Origin: Stenotrophomonas sp. SY1
GTDB lineage: Bacteria; Pseudomonadota; Gammaproteobacteria; Xanthomonadales; Xanthomonadaceae
Length of the DNA stretch: 64,000 bases
Direction of reading: 5' to 3'
Assembly: GCF_021202945.1 (NCBI RefSeq)
Contig: NZ_JAJOYR010000001.1
Span: forward strand, 2,337,543-2,401,542
The position numbers were made by a program, and so were the translations under genes. A model generated the notes under the pieces. The model saw nothing but the letters and a program-made list of their open reading frames with translations, was not told where the DNA came from and made no database searches. Positions 50,890 to 64,000 of the stretch are shown one piece after another. How positions within the stretch are numbered: position 1 is the stretch's first letter; every line of letters starts with the position of its first letter.

Positions 50890-52266
50890 TCATTCGCCAC
50901 CCGGCTTGCGTTGTGCCCGCGCCTGCTCGCGTGCGGCGCGTAGGCGATCGAGCTTTTCCTTGAGCTTGATTTCCAGCCCACGATCGACCGGCTGGTAATA
51001 GACGCGCTCGCCCATCGCATCGGGAAATGCTGTCTGGTCCAGGGCGATGCCGCCTTCGACATCGTGGTCGTACTGGTAGCCCTGCCCGTAACCGAGCGTT
51101 TTCATCAGCCGCGTGGGCGCGTTGCGCAGGTGCATCGGCACCGGCTGCGTGCCGGTCGTCGCGATATCGGCACGGGCAGCTTTCAACGACATGTAGGCCG
51201 CATTGGATTTGGCGGTACTGGCCAGATAAACAACCAAGTTCGACAGCGCGATATCGCCTTCCGGCGCGCCGATGCGGTCATAGGCGTTCCACACGTTGAT
51301 CGCCATTTCCAGCGCACGCGGGTCGGCCAGGCCCACGTCCTCGACCGCCATGATGGTCAGCCGGCGAAGGATGTAGGACGGGTCACAACCGCCATCGAGC
51401 ATCCGTGCCAGCCAATAGATCGCGCCATCCGGGTTGGAGCTGCGCACCGACTTGTGCAGTGCCGAGATCTGGTCATAGAACTGCTCGCCACCCTTGTCGA
51501 AACGACGCGTGCGGTCGGCCAGCACCTGCAGCAGCGTTTCCGGGGTGATCTCACCGCCTTCATCGGCCGCCAGTTCAGCGGCGATTTCCAGCAGGGTCAA
51601 GGCGCGGCGCACATCGCCATCGGCCGCACGGGCAATTTCCAGCAACGACTCCGGCGACACCTTGATGGCCTGCCCGCCCAGCCCGCGCTCACTGTCGCCA
51701 AGCGCACGCTGCAGGGCTTCGACCACGTCCTCCGGCGACACGGATTCGAGCACGTGCACGCGGCAGCGCGACAGCAGCGCCGAGTTCAGCTCGAAGGATG
51801 GGTTTTCGGTGGTCGCACCGACAAAGATGATGGTGCCGCGTTCGATATGCGGCAGGAACGCGTCCTGCTGGCTCTTGTTGAACCGGTGCACCTCGTCCAC
51901 GAACAGCACTGTGCGGCGCCCGCTGGCGAAGCGCTGTGCGGCTTCGGCCAACACCACGCGCACTTCCGGCAGGCCGGAAAGCACGGCCGATATCGCTTTG
52001 AACTCGGCGTCGGCGTATTGCGCCAGCAACAACGCCAGGGTGGTTTTGCCGCACCCCGGCGGTCCCCACAGGATCATGGAATGCACGCGTCCGGATTCAA
52101 CCGCGCGCCGTAGCGCCGTGTTGGCGGCGAGCAGACGCTTCTGCCCCACCATTTCATCCAGCGTGCGGGGGCGCATGCGCTCGGCGAGCGGGCGCATGCT
52201 GTCCCTGTCCGCGCTCAGCAGGTCGGCAGGGGCGTCGTCAATGAAGATGTTTCGGGATCTGGCCAC
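50890..52266 (-). CDS. rarA: Replication-associated recombination protein A (RarA/MgsA)
   Basis: A 458-residue AAA+ ATPase that acts at stalled replication forks. 'MRPRTLDEMVGQKRLL' opens; Walker A is 'GPPGCGKTTLAL', Walker B 'TVLFVDEVHRFNKSQQDAFL', sensor 1 'GATTENPSFELNSAL', arginine finger in 'LSRCRV'. C-terminal clamp-loader-like and MgsA domains follow. Encoded after lolA in the ftsK-lolA-rarA-crcB order. Confidence 0.96.
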   Translation of the reverse strand: MARSRNIFIDDAPADLLSADRDSMRPLAERMRPRTLDEMVGQKRLLAANTALRRAVESGRVHSMILWGPPGCGKTTLALLLAQYADAEFKAISAVLSGLPEVRVVLAEAAQRFASGRRTVLFVDEVHRFNKSQQDAFLPHIERGTIIFVGATTENPSFELNSALLSRCRVHVLESVSPEDVVEALQRALGDSERGLGGQAIKVSPESLLEIARAADGDVRRALTLLEIAAELAADEGGEITPETLLQVLADRTRRFDKGGEQFYDQISALHKSVRSSNPDGAIYWLARMLDGGCDPSYILRRLTIMAVEDVGLADPRALEMAINVWNAYDRIGAPEGDIALSNLVVYLASTAKSNAAYMSLKAARADIATTGTQPVPMHLRNAPTRLMKTLGYGQGYQYDHDVEGGIALDQTAFPDAMGERVYYQPVDRGLEIKLKEKLDRLRAAREQARAQRKPGGE

Positions 52267-52317
52267 GCCGGCATTCTAACGCGGCGGCCATTGAGCCTTG
52301 TATTCGTGGCGGGCGTT

Positions 52318-52956
52318 TCAGCGCTCGCCGATCACGTCCACGTCCTTGCCCGGCTCGAAACGGAAGGTGCCGGCGGCAAAGCCCGGGTTCTTCTTCCAGC
52401 CGCTGAAATCGATGACGGTCCGCTGGCCCACCGCGTCCACCACTTCCATGCGCGACAGCCCACCCTGCGCAAAGCCCAACGCGGCGAACTGGAAGCTGGC
52501 TTCGGTCTCACGCTTGGGCGTCAGCGACAGCCACTGCATGCCGTCACGCGGTGCGGCCTCCTCACTGATGTCGTACTGGCGCTCCAGCAATGCCGGGTTG
52601 ATCAGTGCGGTCAGCGGGCTGTTCTGCTCCTCGGCGCCCTGCTCGCGAACGGTGGCCTGCTCCAGGTCCGGCTCGTACACCCACACCTTGCGGCCATCGG
52701 CGACGATCAGCTGCGGATGCGGGCGGGTGTATTCCCAGCGGAACAGACGCGGCGCAGACAACGCCACCCGACCGCTGGAGGTTTCCTTCAGCTTGCCGCG
52801 GGCATCGAACACCTGCTGGGCGAACTGGCCATCCAGGCCGCGCAGGCCGGTGGTGAAGGCCTTCAGGTCATCCCGGGCACCTGCGTGGGCATCCGCGGCA
52901 ACACCGGCACAGGCCAGGGCGACGGCAAGGAACGAGTGGCGCAGGAAAGCATTCAT
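52318..52956 (-). CDS. lolA: Outer-membrane lipoprotein carrier LolA
   Basis: A 212-residue periplasmic chaperone that ferries lipoproteins from the inner membrane to LolB. Signal peptide 'FLAVALACAGVAADAHA'; the mature part begins 'RDDLKAFTTGLRGLDGQFAQ' with the typical open barrel pattern 'RLFRWEYTRPHPQLIVADG' and 'KVWVYEPDLEQATVR'. ATG 52956 gives a normal signal peptide; an ATG at 52992 is an extension. Confidence 0.95.
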   Translation of the reverse strand: MNAFLRHSFLAVALACAGVAADAHAGARDDLKAFTTGLRGLDGQFAQQVFDARGKLKETSSGRVALSAPRLFRWEYTRPHPQLIVADGRKVWVYEPDLEQATVREQGAEEQNSPLTALINPALLERQYDISEEAAPRDGMQWLSLTPKRETEASFQFAALGFAQGGLSRMEVVDAVGQRTVIDFSGWKKNPGFAAGTFRFEPGKDVDVIGER

Positions 52957-53049
52957 GGCGGCGTAGTGTCTGGATGGGTTGGAGTGAGGCAAAGTCTGCC
53001 CCTTGCAAACTGAATGGGCGGCAATCGTTGAATGAATGCCGCCCGGCGA

Positions 53050-55413
<2,364 letters not shown>

Positions 55414-55610
55414 CTTTGACCAGACCTTAGAAATGCACGGTTAGTGATTGATATTAAACGACAGATCGCTGTGTTTCACTCAATTCGCAGACAGTATCGT
55501 ACGGCGCCTATACAGAAAGCACGGAAAACCGCCGCGCAAGGGCGAACCGATCGGAAGAAGGTTGGGTGACTGCATTGGACGGGCTACGTCTTTCCATTCA
55601 CGCGCCTTGA

Positions 55611-56681
<1,071 letters not shown>

Positions 56682-56705
56682 TTCCAAACCGTCGCAACCG
56701 CCAGC

Positions 56706-57599
56706 ATGGACAAGGTATTGATCAAGCAGCTGTTGTTTCACGGCAGCTGGCTGGTCTTTCCTGCCATCGCCTGGCTGTTGTGGCGCTGGCGCGGCGGCCA
56801 GCATCGCTGGCTGCTCGCGCTGTTGCTGCTCACCTGCACGCTGTTTGCCTGGGCACGTTTCATTGAGCCGCAGATCATCCAGGTCAACCAGACGGTCTTG
56901 CGCGGCACCGGGACCAGCGCCCGCATCGCGCTGATCAGCGACATCCATCTGGGCGTGTACAAGAACCGCCAGTTCCTCGAACGCGTGGTTGATCGCATCA
57001 ACACCTTGCCAGCGGATGCGGTGGTGATTGCAGGGGATCTGACGTATGAAGCGAAGGCCAGCGAGTTGCATGAGCTGTTCGCGCCACTTGCGCGCCTGCA
57101 GGTGCCGGTCTACGCCGTCCTCGGCAATCACGACCAGGAACCACCCGGTCGCGATCTGGACAAGGAATTGCGCGGAGCCCTGCGGACTCACGGCGTGAAG
57201 GTCATCGAAGGCCAGATCATCACCGATGCACAAGGCCGACAATGGGCCGGACTTGGAGACCGCTGGGCTGGCAAGGACGACCCCGGATTCCTGCGCGCAG
57301 CCGGTGCCATCAATGGCCCCGCCATTGTGATCGCCCACAACCCCGACAGCGTCATGCAACTGCATCCATCCGATGCCACCATCGTGTTGGCTGGCCATAC
57401 GCACGGCGGGCAGATCCGTATTCCGTGGTTGTATCGCATGGCCATCCCCACCGAATACGACTTTGATCGCGGCGAGCAGATCGCACAGACAGCGCAGGGG
57501 CCGGTGCGTGTGTTCACTGCCCGCGGCGTGGGCGAGATCGGCCTGCCGTTGCGGCTGTTCAACCCGCCCACGATCGATCTGTTGCAGTTGCAGCCATGA
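56706..57599 (+). CDS. Membrane-anchored metallophosphoesterase
   Basis: A 297-residue protein with one or two N-terminal membrane segments ('HGSWLVFPAIAWLLW', 'WLLALLLLTCTLFAWA') and a calcineurin-like phosphoesterase domain: 'LISDIHLGVY', 'VVIAGDLTYE', 'AVLGNHDQE' and 'VLAGHTHGGQIRIPW' supply the metal ligands. Resembles YkoE/YaeI-type phosphodiesterases (UDP-diacylglucosamine hydrolase-like). Stop overlaps the next start (ATGA). Confidence 0.92.
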   Translation: MDKVLIKQLLFHGSWLVFPAIAWLLWRWRGGQHRWLLALLLLTCTLFAWARFIEPQIIQVNQTVLRGTGTSARIALISDIHLGVYKNRQFLERVVDRINTLPADAVVIAGDLTYEAKASELHELFAPLARLQVPVYAVLGNHDQEPPGRDLDKELRGALRTHGVKVIEGQIITDAQGRQWAGLGDRWAGKDDPGFLRAAGAINGPAIVIAHNPDSVMQLHPSDATIVLAGHTHGGQIRIPWLYRMAIPTEYDFDRGEQIAQTAQGPVRVFTARGVGEIGLPLRLFNPPTIDLLQLQP

Positions 57600-58732
57600 C
57601 TGCGCAACTGAAACTGATCTCCTCACTGGCACAGGTCACGGCCACGGACTGGGATGCGCTGCATGGCAGCGATAACCCGTTCCTCAGCCACGCCTTCCTG
57701 AGCGGCCTGGAGTTGCACAACTGCCTGCGCCCGGACTGGGGCTGGCAACCGCAGCACCTGACGTTGTGGCGCGACGAGGTACTGGTCGCCGCCGCACCGG
57801 GCTACCTCAAGCACAACTCGCACGGCGAGTTCGTGTTCGACCATGCCTGGGCCAACGCCTATGCGCGCAACGGGCTGGATTACTTCCCAAAGTGGCTCGG
57901 CGGGGTGCCCTACTCGCCCGTCACCGGCCCGCGCCTACTTGCCCGCAACGACGAGGACCGGCGTGCGCTGCTGGCAGCCATCGTTGCGCACGTCGATGAG
58001 GCGCAGTTGTCCTCGGCCCACATCAATTTCCACCTGGCCGATGAAACCCCGCTGTTCGATCAGGACTGGCTGTTGCGCACCGACGTGCAGTTCCAGTGGC
58101 AACGCGAACCGCAATGGCAGAACTTCGACGACTTTCTCGCGGCGATGGACCACAAGCGCCGCAAGAACATCCGCCAGGAACGCGCCAAGGTCGCGCGCGC
58201 CGGCATTGAATTTGTGACGCGTCACGGTAGTGACGTCAGCGCCGACGAACTTCGCGCGATGCACGGCTTCTACCTGCAGACCTTCGCCGAGTACGGCAAC
58301 GCACCGGCACTCACCCTGTCTTTCCTGCCCCATCTGGCCGAACAGATGCCCCGGCAGCTGGTGCTGTTCCTGGCCCTGCAGGACGGGCAACCGATTGCCG
58401 GCGCACTGTGCCTGCGCAGCGCCGACACGCTGTATGGCCGCTACTGGGGCGGCGCCACCCTGCCCGGCCTGCATTTTGAAGCCTGCTACTACCAGGGCAT
58501 CGAATACTGCCTGCGTGAAGGCCTGCAACGCTTCGAACCCGGAGCGCAAGGCGAGCACAAACTCGCACGCGGCTTCCTGCCAACGGAGGTACGCAGCCAC
58601 CACTGGATCGCGCACCCGCAGTTTCGTCATGCGCTGCGCGACTGGTGCGCACGCGAACGCGAGGACGTTGCCCGCTACGCGCTGGCCCTGCAGCGGCATT
58701 CGCCGTTCAAACCGGCGCCCGACACGCCATGA
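57596..58732 (+). CDS. GNAT-family acyltransferase (DUF482/COG3146)
   Basis: A 378-residue protein of the peptidogalycan/FemAB-like GNAT branch. 'NPFLSHAFLSGLE' near the N-terminus, 'FLAAMDHKRRKNIRQERAKV' and 'GRYWGGATLPGLHFEACYYQ' with 'GAQGEHKLARGFLPTEVRSH' are hallmarks. It is coupled by overlaps (ATGA) to the phosphoesterase before it and aat after it. Substrate not established for the family. Confidence 0.9.
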   Translation: MTAQLKLISSLAQVTATDWDALHGSDNPFLSHAFLSGLELHNCLRPDWGWQPQHLTLWRDEVLVAAAPGYLKHNSHGEFVFDHAWANAYARNGLDYFPKWLGGVPYSPVTGPRLLARNDEDRRALLAAIVAHVDEAQLSSAHINFHLADETPLFDQDWLLRTDVQFQWQREPQWQNFDDFLAAMDHKRRKNIRQERAKVARAGIEFVTRHGSDVSADELRAMHGFYLQTFAEYGNAPALTLSFLPHLAEQMPRQLVLFLALQDGQPIAGALCLRSADTLYGRYWGGATLPGLHFEACYYQGIEYCLREGLQRFEPGAQGEHKLARGFLPTEVRSHHWIAHPQFRHALRDWCAREREDVARYALALQRHSPFKPAPDTP

Positions 58733-59478
58733 ACAACAAGGGCCCGTACCTGCTCGCCGACGCCAGCGATGCGCCGTTCCCGCCGGCCGAACTGGCCCTG
58801 CGCGAGCCCGACGGCCTGCTCGCCGTGGGCGGCGATCTGAGCCCGGTGCGCCTGCTCAATGCTTACGCCGGTGGCATCTTTCCGTGGTTCTCCGAGGGCC
58901 AGCCGTTGCTTTGGTGGTCGCCGGACCCGCGCATGGTTTTCCGCACCGACCGCGTCCACCTGTCCTCACGCTTCCGCCGGACGCTGCGCTCCTCACCCTG
59001 GCGGGTACGCGCGGACACCGCCTTTTCGGAGGTGATGCAAGCCTGTGCACAAGCCCCGCGTCCCGGCCAGGATGGCACCTGGATCACCGACGACATGCAT
59101 CGCGCCTATGTGGAGCTGCATCGGCTTGGCTACGCGCACTCGGTCGAAGTGTTCGACGAGGATCAGCTGGTCGGCGGCATCTACGGCGTGGCCATAGGCC
59201 GTATGTTCTTCGGCGAGAGCATGTTCAGCGGGCGCAGCGGTGGCTCCAAGGTCGCCCTCGCCGCGCTGGCCCGGACCTTGGCCAGTTGGGGCTGGCCGTT
59301 GATCGATGCGCAGGTGGAGAACTCCCATCTGCTGCGGCTTGGCGCGGAGCAGATGGCGCGCCCCCTGTTCCTGGAACAGGTGCGCCAACTGGTCCCTCAA
59401 AACGGGGAAGTTGGCCCGTGGACCCGCGTTTTTGGCGAGTTTTCAGCAGCGGCGCTGGCTGAACCGGCAGTCACTTAA
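58729..59478 (+). CDS. aat: Leucyl/phenylalanyl-tRNA-protein transferase
   Basis: A 249-residue enzyme that adds Leu or Phe to N-terminal Lys/Arg, creating N-end-rule degrons recognised by ClpS. Motifs: 'EPDGLLAVGGDLSPVRLLNA', 'YAGGIFPWFSEGQPLLWWSP', 'TWITDDMHRAYVELHRLG' and 'VGGIYGVAIGRMFFGESMFS'. It is placed near clpS and clpA, which act in the same pathway. Start ATG overlaps the previous stop. Confidence 0.96.
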   Translation: MNNKGPYLLADASDAPFPPAELALREPDGLLAVGGDLSPVRLLNAYAGGIFPWFSEGQPLLWWSPDPRMVFRTDRVHLSSRFRRTLRSSPWRVRADTAFSEVMQACAQAPRPGQDGTWITDDMHRAYVELHRLGYAHSVEVFDEDQLVGGIYGVAIGRMFFGESMFSGRSGGSKVALAALARTLASWGWPLIDAQVENSHLLRLGAEQMARPLFLEQVRQLVPQNGEVGPWTRVFGEFSAAALAEPAVT

Positions 59479-59563
59479 CGCAAACTTTGCATGATTGGGC
59501 GCGGAAGCGTAAAATGCCCGCCCTTAGGCCCAATGGGCCGTCCGCAGAACTGCACAGGACTAC

Positions 59564-59782
59564 ATGTCGAAAGACGACTCCATCGAGTTCGAAGGCACCG
59601 TCAGTGAGACGCTGCCGAACACCACTTTCCGCGTTCGTCTGGAAAATGGGCATGAAATCATCGCCCACATCTCCGGTCGCATGCGCAAGAACTACATCCG
59701 CATCCTGACCGGCGATCGCGTCAAGGTCGAGATGACGCCCTACGACCTGACCAAGGGTCGTATCACCTACCGCATGAAGTAA
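59564..59782 (+). CDS. infA: Translation initiation factor IF-1
   Basis: A 72-residue OB-fold protein that occupies the A site during initiation. '[20 protein letters not shown]', '[20 protein letters not shown]' and '[15 protein letters not shown]' are canonical. Follows aat and is ended by a strong terminator. Confidence 0.97.
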   Translation: MSKDDSIEFEGTVSETLPNTTFRVRLENGHEIIAHISGRMRKNYIRILTGDRVKVEMTPYDLTKGRITYRMK

Positions 59783-59806
59783 TGCGGTAAGCGTGGCGTT
59801 TGCCAG

Positions 59807-59834
59807 AAAGGCCAGCCTGGGTGCTGGCCTTTTT
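59807..59834 (+). terminator. Rho-independent terminator of infA
   Basis: AAAGGCCAGC and GCTGGCCTTT pair perfectly around CTGGGT, followed by TT; the stem lies 25 bases after the stop. Confidence 0.88.
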
Positions 59835-59849
59835 GCGTGGGTGAAATCC

Positions 59850-59999
59850 AGTCGCAGGAGCCGCCCCGGCCGCCAAGCCGGGAGCAATGCTGCGCCTGCC
59901 CGATCCAGCCCGCCCCCAGAAAGCGCCGGCACCATCGGCCTGCCGGGCGCTCCTTGATCGATGCATCCGTGGTTTCGCGGCCGAGGCCGCTCCTGCGGA
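59850..59999. repeat. REP-like inverted repeat region
   Basis: CGCAGGAGCCGCCCCGGCCG (59852-59871) and the inverted TTTCGCGGCCGAGGCCGCTC followed by CTGCGG (59973-59998) form two facing arms. Sequences of this type (GGAGC..CC.CGGCCGC) are common intergenic repeats in Xanthomonadaceae. Confidence 0.6.
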
Positions 60000-60000
60000 T

Positions 60001-60033
60001 AAGAAAATGCCCGCATCGTTGGATGCGGGCATT
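60001..60033 (-). terminator. Rho-independent terminator of clpA
   Basis: AATGCCCGCATC-GTTG-GATGCGGGCATT, a perfect 12-bp stem; on the minus strand the stem is followed by TTTTCTTAT. It lies 25 bases after the clpA stop. Confidence 0.88.
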
Positions 60034-60057
60034 GGCTTTACCGCGTAAGCGTCCGGT

Positions 60058-62340
<2,283 letters not shown>

Positions 62341-62605
62341 GGGGCACTCCGATTCCGGTTGGAGACAATATGCGGCCTTGCTTCACGTTTTCCAGCACCC
62401 TAGCGACGCCGATGTACACGCTGCGTCAGCAAAAACCAGCAAACCGGAGCCCTGTGAATCCTGCATTCAGCTTTGAAGGCCCGGCAGCACGTGCATCACA
62501 GGACAAGGGCAGGACATTCAACGCCCCGGCGGGATACTGTTTCCCATACTGACAGCCTCGCCGGAGAGACCGCAAAGGCCTGCCCCATGGGCACAGCCAC
62601 AGGGC

Positions 62606-62926
62606 TCAGGCGCGCTCCATCGTGCACAGCAGCGGATGTTGATTCATCCGCGAGAACTCGTTGACCTGGGCCACCTTGGTCTCGGCCACCTCGCGGGAAT
62701 ACACGCCGCAGACGCCGCGGCCGCGGGTATGGACGTGCAACATCACCTGGGTGGCCTGGTCCAGGTCCATCGAGAAGAAGCTCTGCAGCACGGTCACCAC
62801 GAAATCCATCGGGGTGTAGTCGTCGTTGAGCAGCATTACCTGGTACTGCGGCGGCGGCGCGACTTCGGGCTTGCTGGGAGCGACCAGCAGGCCGTGATCG
62901 TTCTCGTGTTGGGTCTTATGGGGCAT
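62606..62926 (-). CDS. clpS: ClpA adaptor ClpS
   Basis: A 106-residue adaptor that binds N-degrons and delivers them to ClpA. Core: '[20 protein letters not shown]', '[20 protein letters not shown]'. The Asn-Asp pair and the hydrophobic pocket residues are present. ATG 62926 fits the family; the frame extends 14 codons upstream. Confidence 0.96.
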   Translation of the reverse strand: MPHKTQHENDHGLLVAPSKPEVAPPPQYQVMLLNDDYTPMDFVVTVLQSFFSMDLDQATQVMLHVHTRGRGVCGVYSREVAETKVAQVNEFSRMNQHPLLCTMERA

Positions 62927-63032
62927 CGGGCAATTATAACGGCTCCGTGCCGATGGGCTTGCCGCCATTGGACGTCAGACCCCCTGGCCCCGCACAATTT
63001 GCAGGTAAACCAAACCAATAGATGGGGATTGC

Positions 63033-63509
63033 ATGAAGAAGTTCGCAGCAGGGATCGTCGCGGCCAGCCTGATGGGCGTAGTGATGGGGAGCGCCGTGGC
63101 CGCTGAACCGGACCGGGCTACCGGCCGCCTGCTTGATACGCTGGAATACAAGTACGAGATCGACGAGGACGGTGATTACCGCCTGGTTTTCGATATGGAT
63201 AACGAGCGCACCCAGCTGGTGTTCGTACGCTCCAATGTGGAGACCTACGGCAGCAATCATGTGCGTGAGATCTGGTCGCCGGGCTACAAGTCCGCCAGCC
63301 CGCAGTTCCCGGCGCAGGTTGCCAACCGCCTGCTGGAAGATTCCAACGACGCCAAGCTCGGCAGCTGGGTCAAGCAGGGCGACCTGGCCATGTTCGTGGT
63401 CAAGATCGATGCCGATGCCAGCGCCGATGTGCTGTCCGACGCCATCGATGCGGCCGCCAAGAGCGCCGATGAGATCGAACTGGAACTGACGTCCAAGGAC
63501 GAGTACTGA
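63033..63509 (+). CDS. Secreted YbjN-like protein
   Basis: A 158-residue protein with a signal peptide ('GIVAASLMGVVMGSAVAA', cleavage near residue 24). The mature part has the YbjN-like pattern 'LEYKYEIDEDGDYRLVFDMD' and 'AQVANRLLEDSNDAKLGSW'. Role unknown; relatives are stress-linked. ATG 63033 is 3 bases before a NUDIX-gene spacing cluster: the NUDIX start follows its stop by two bases. Confidence 0.72.
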   Translation: MKKFAAGIVAASLMGVVMGSAVAAEPDRATGRLLDTLEYKYEIDEDGDYRLVFDMDNERTQLVFVRSNVETYGSNHVREIWSPGYKSASPQFPAQVANRLLEDSNDAKLGSWVKQGDLAMFVVKIDADASADVLSDAIDAAAKSADEIELELTSKDEY

Positions 63510-63511
63510 GC

Positions 63512-63973
63512 GTGAACACCCCGCAGACCCAGCGCTGGGCGCCACACGTCACCGTGGCCACCGTGGTGTCCCGCGCCGGGCAACTGCTGTTGGTGGAAGA
63601 AGACAAGGAAGGCCGGCGGGTGCTGAACCAGCCGGCCGGCCATCTGGAGCCGGGCGAAAGCCTGCTTGAAGCGGCCGTGCGCGAGACCCGTGAGGAAACC
63701 GGTTGGGACGTGCGCCTGACCGGTTTCATCGGTACATACCAGTGGAGCGCGCCCGATGGCTCGCCGTTCCTGCGCTTCGCCTTTGCCGCCGAACCGGTCA
63801 ACCACCATCCGCAGCAGCCGCTGGATGAGGGCATCGTGCAGGCGTTGTGGCTGTCACCGACCGCGCTGCAGGCCGATATGGCGCGGCTGCGCAGCCCGCT
63901 GGTCTGGCAGACCGTTTCCGACTGGCTTGCCGGCCAGCGTTTTCCGTTGTCGATGGTGAGGCAGGTGCAGTGA
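63512..63973 (+). CDS. NUDIX hydrolase (NudJ-like)
   Basis: A 153-residue NUDIX enzyme. The box spans residues 43-65 ('GHLEPGESLLEAAVRETREE' then TGW), with all Glu metal ligands. 'WSAPDGSPFLRFAFAAEPV' resembles NudJ phosphatase, which hydrolyses thiamin pyrophosphate precursors and nucleoside di/triphosphates. GTG as start is not used here: ATG/GTG at 63512 follows the previous stop by two bases. Its stop overlaps the start of mnmA, a conserved pairing. Confidence 0.9.
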   Translation: MNTPQTQRWAPHVTVATVVSRAGQLLLVEEDKEGRRVLNQPAGHLEPGESLLEAAVRETREETGWDVRLTGFIGTYQWSAPDGSPFLRFAFAAEPVNHHPQQPLDEGIVQALWLSPTALQADMARLRSPLVWQTVSDWLAGQRFPLSMVRQVQ

Positions 63974-64000
63974 GCAAGCCCGGAGTTGTCGTTGGTGTTT
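63970..64000 (+). CDS. mnmA: tRNA 2-thiouridylase MnmA (5' end only)
   Basis: GTG 63970 overlaps the NUDIX stop (GTGA) and starts the frame 'SKPGVVVGV', the beginning of the PP-loop ATPase (the next residues would be the Ser-Gly-Gly-Val-Asp loop). MnmA makes 2-thiouridine at the wobble base of Lys, Glu and Gln tRNAs. Only the first ten residues are in the window, so the name relies largely on context. Confidence 0.72.
   Translation, partial: MSKPGVVVGV

Noticed and set aside
51064..52113. 349-residue plus-strand frame
   Set aside because: Antisense to rarA.

Overview
The window looks like a chromosome segment of a Stenotrophomonas-like member of the Xanthomonadaceae. The right end has gene orders familiar from that family: trxB with ftsK-lolA-rarA-crcB, aat-infA facing clpA/clpS, and a NUDIX gene overlapping mnmA. 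It has high GC and an intergenic repeat of the REP type. The species call is an inference from protein families and synteny, not from a search.

Layout. (1) 1-6.8 kb: a type VI secretion effector module: vgrG (5' end outside the window), a DUF4123 adaptor, two near-identical putative immunity lipoproteins and a DUF2235/Tle1-like phospholipase. A 689-bp tandem duplication has fused the start of the effector gene to the second lipoprotein. (2) 6.8-13 kb: a small membrane protein, debris, then a tniA-tniB-tniQ (Tn7/Tn5053-like) transposition operon bracketed by a 16-bp direct repeat. (3) 13-23.6 kb: envelope and sulfatase region: two DUF202 membrane proteins (one with an expanded seven-residue repeat), a DUF4239 membrane protein, a Sel1-like protein, a predicted outer-membrane protein, a sulfatase with its own formylglycine-generating enzyme, and a LuxR-type response regulator. 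(4) 23.7-26.4 kb: a decayed IS3-family element inside a Crp-like regulator fragment, plus small genes including an RcnB-like protein. (5) 26.8-38.5 kb: a patchwork of LysR regulators each divergent from a detoxification or metabolic gene (RidA, glutathionyl-hydroquinone reductase with LysE exporter and FMN reductase, alpha/beta hydrolase, lipocalin-like protein), with a truncated MFS gene abutting an integrase fragment. (6) 38.6-46.3 kb: a mobile-looking block: an 851-residue repeat protein and a 481-residue protein with a PD-(D/E)XK-like nuclease signature, overlapping in one operon, next to a tyrosine recombinase and a divergent KfrA-like DNA-binding protein; then an HExxH protein. It ends where a DUF2236 gene is cut off. 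(7) 46.3-64 kb: mostly core genome: TetR, cutC, N-glycan asparaginase, glucokinase, fluoride channel, rarA, lolA, ftsK, trxB, phosphoesterase, acyltransferase, aat, infA, clpA, clpS, a YbjN-like protein, a NUDIX hydrolase and the start of mnmA.

The best candidate for an undescribed system is the 38.6-45.1 kb block (HEAT-like protein + PD-(D/E)XK-like protein + integrase + KfrA, with a shared palindrome on both sides of kfrA). A second unusual feature is a family of short dispersed intergenic repeats, most copies of which sit between convergently transcribed genes of the accessory region. No CRISPR array, rRNA or tRNA gene was recognised.
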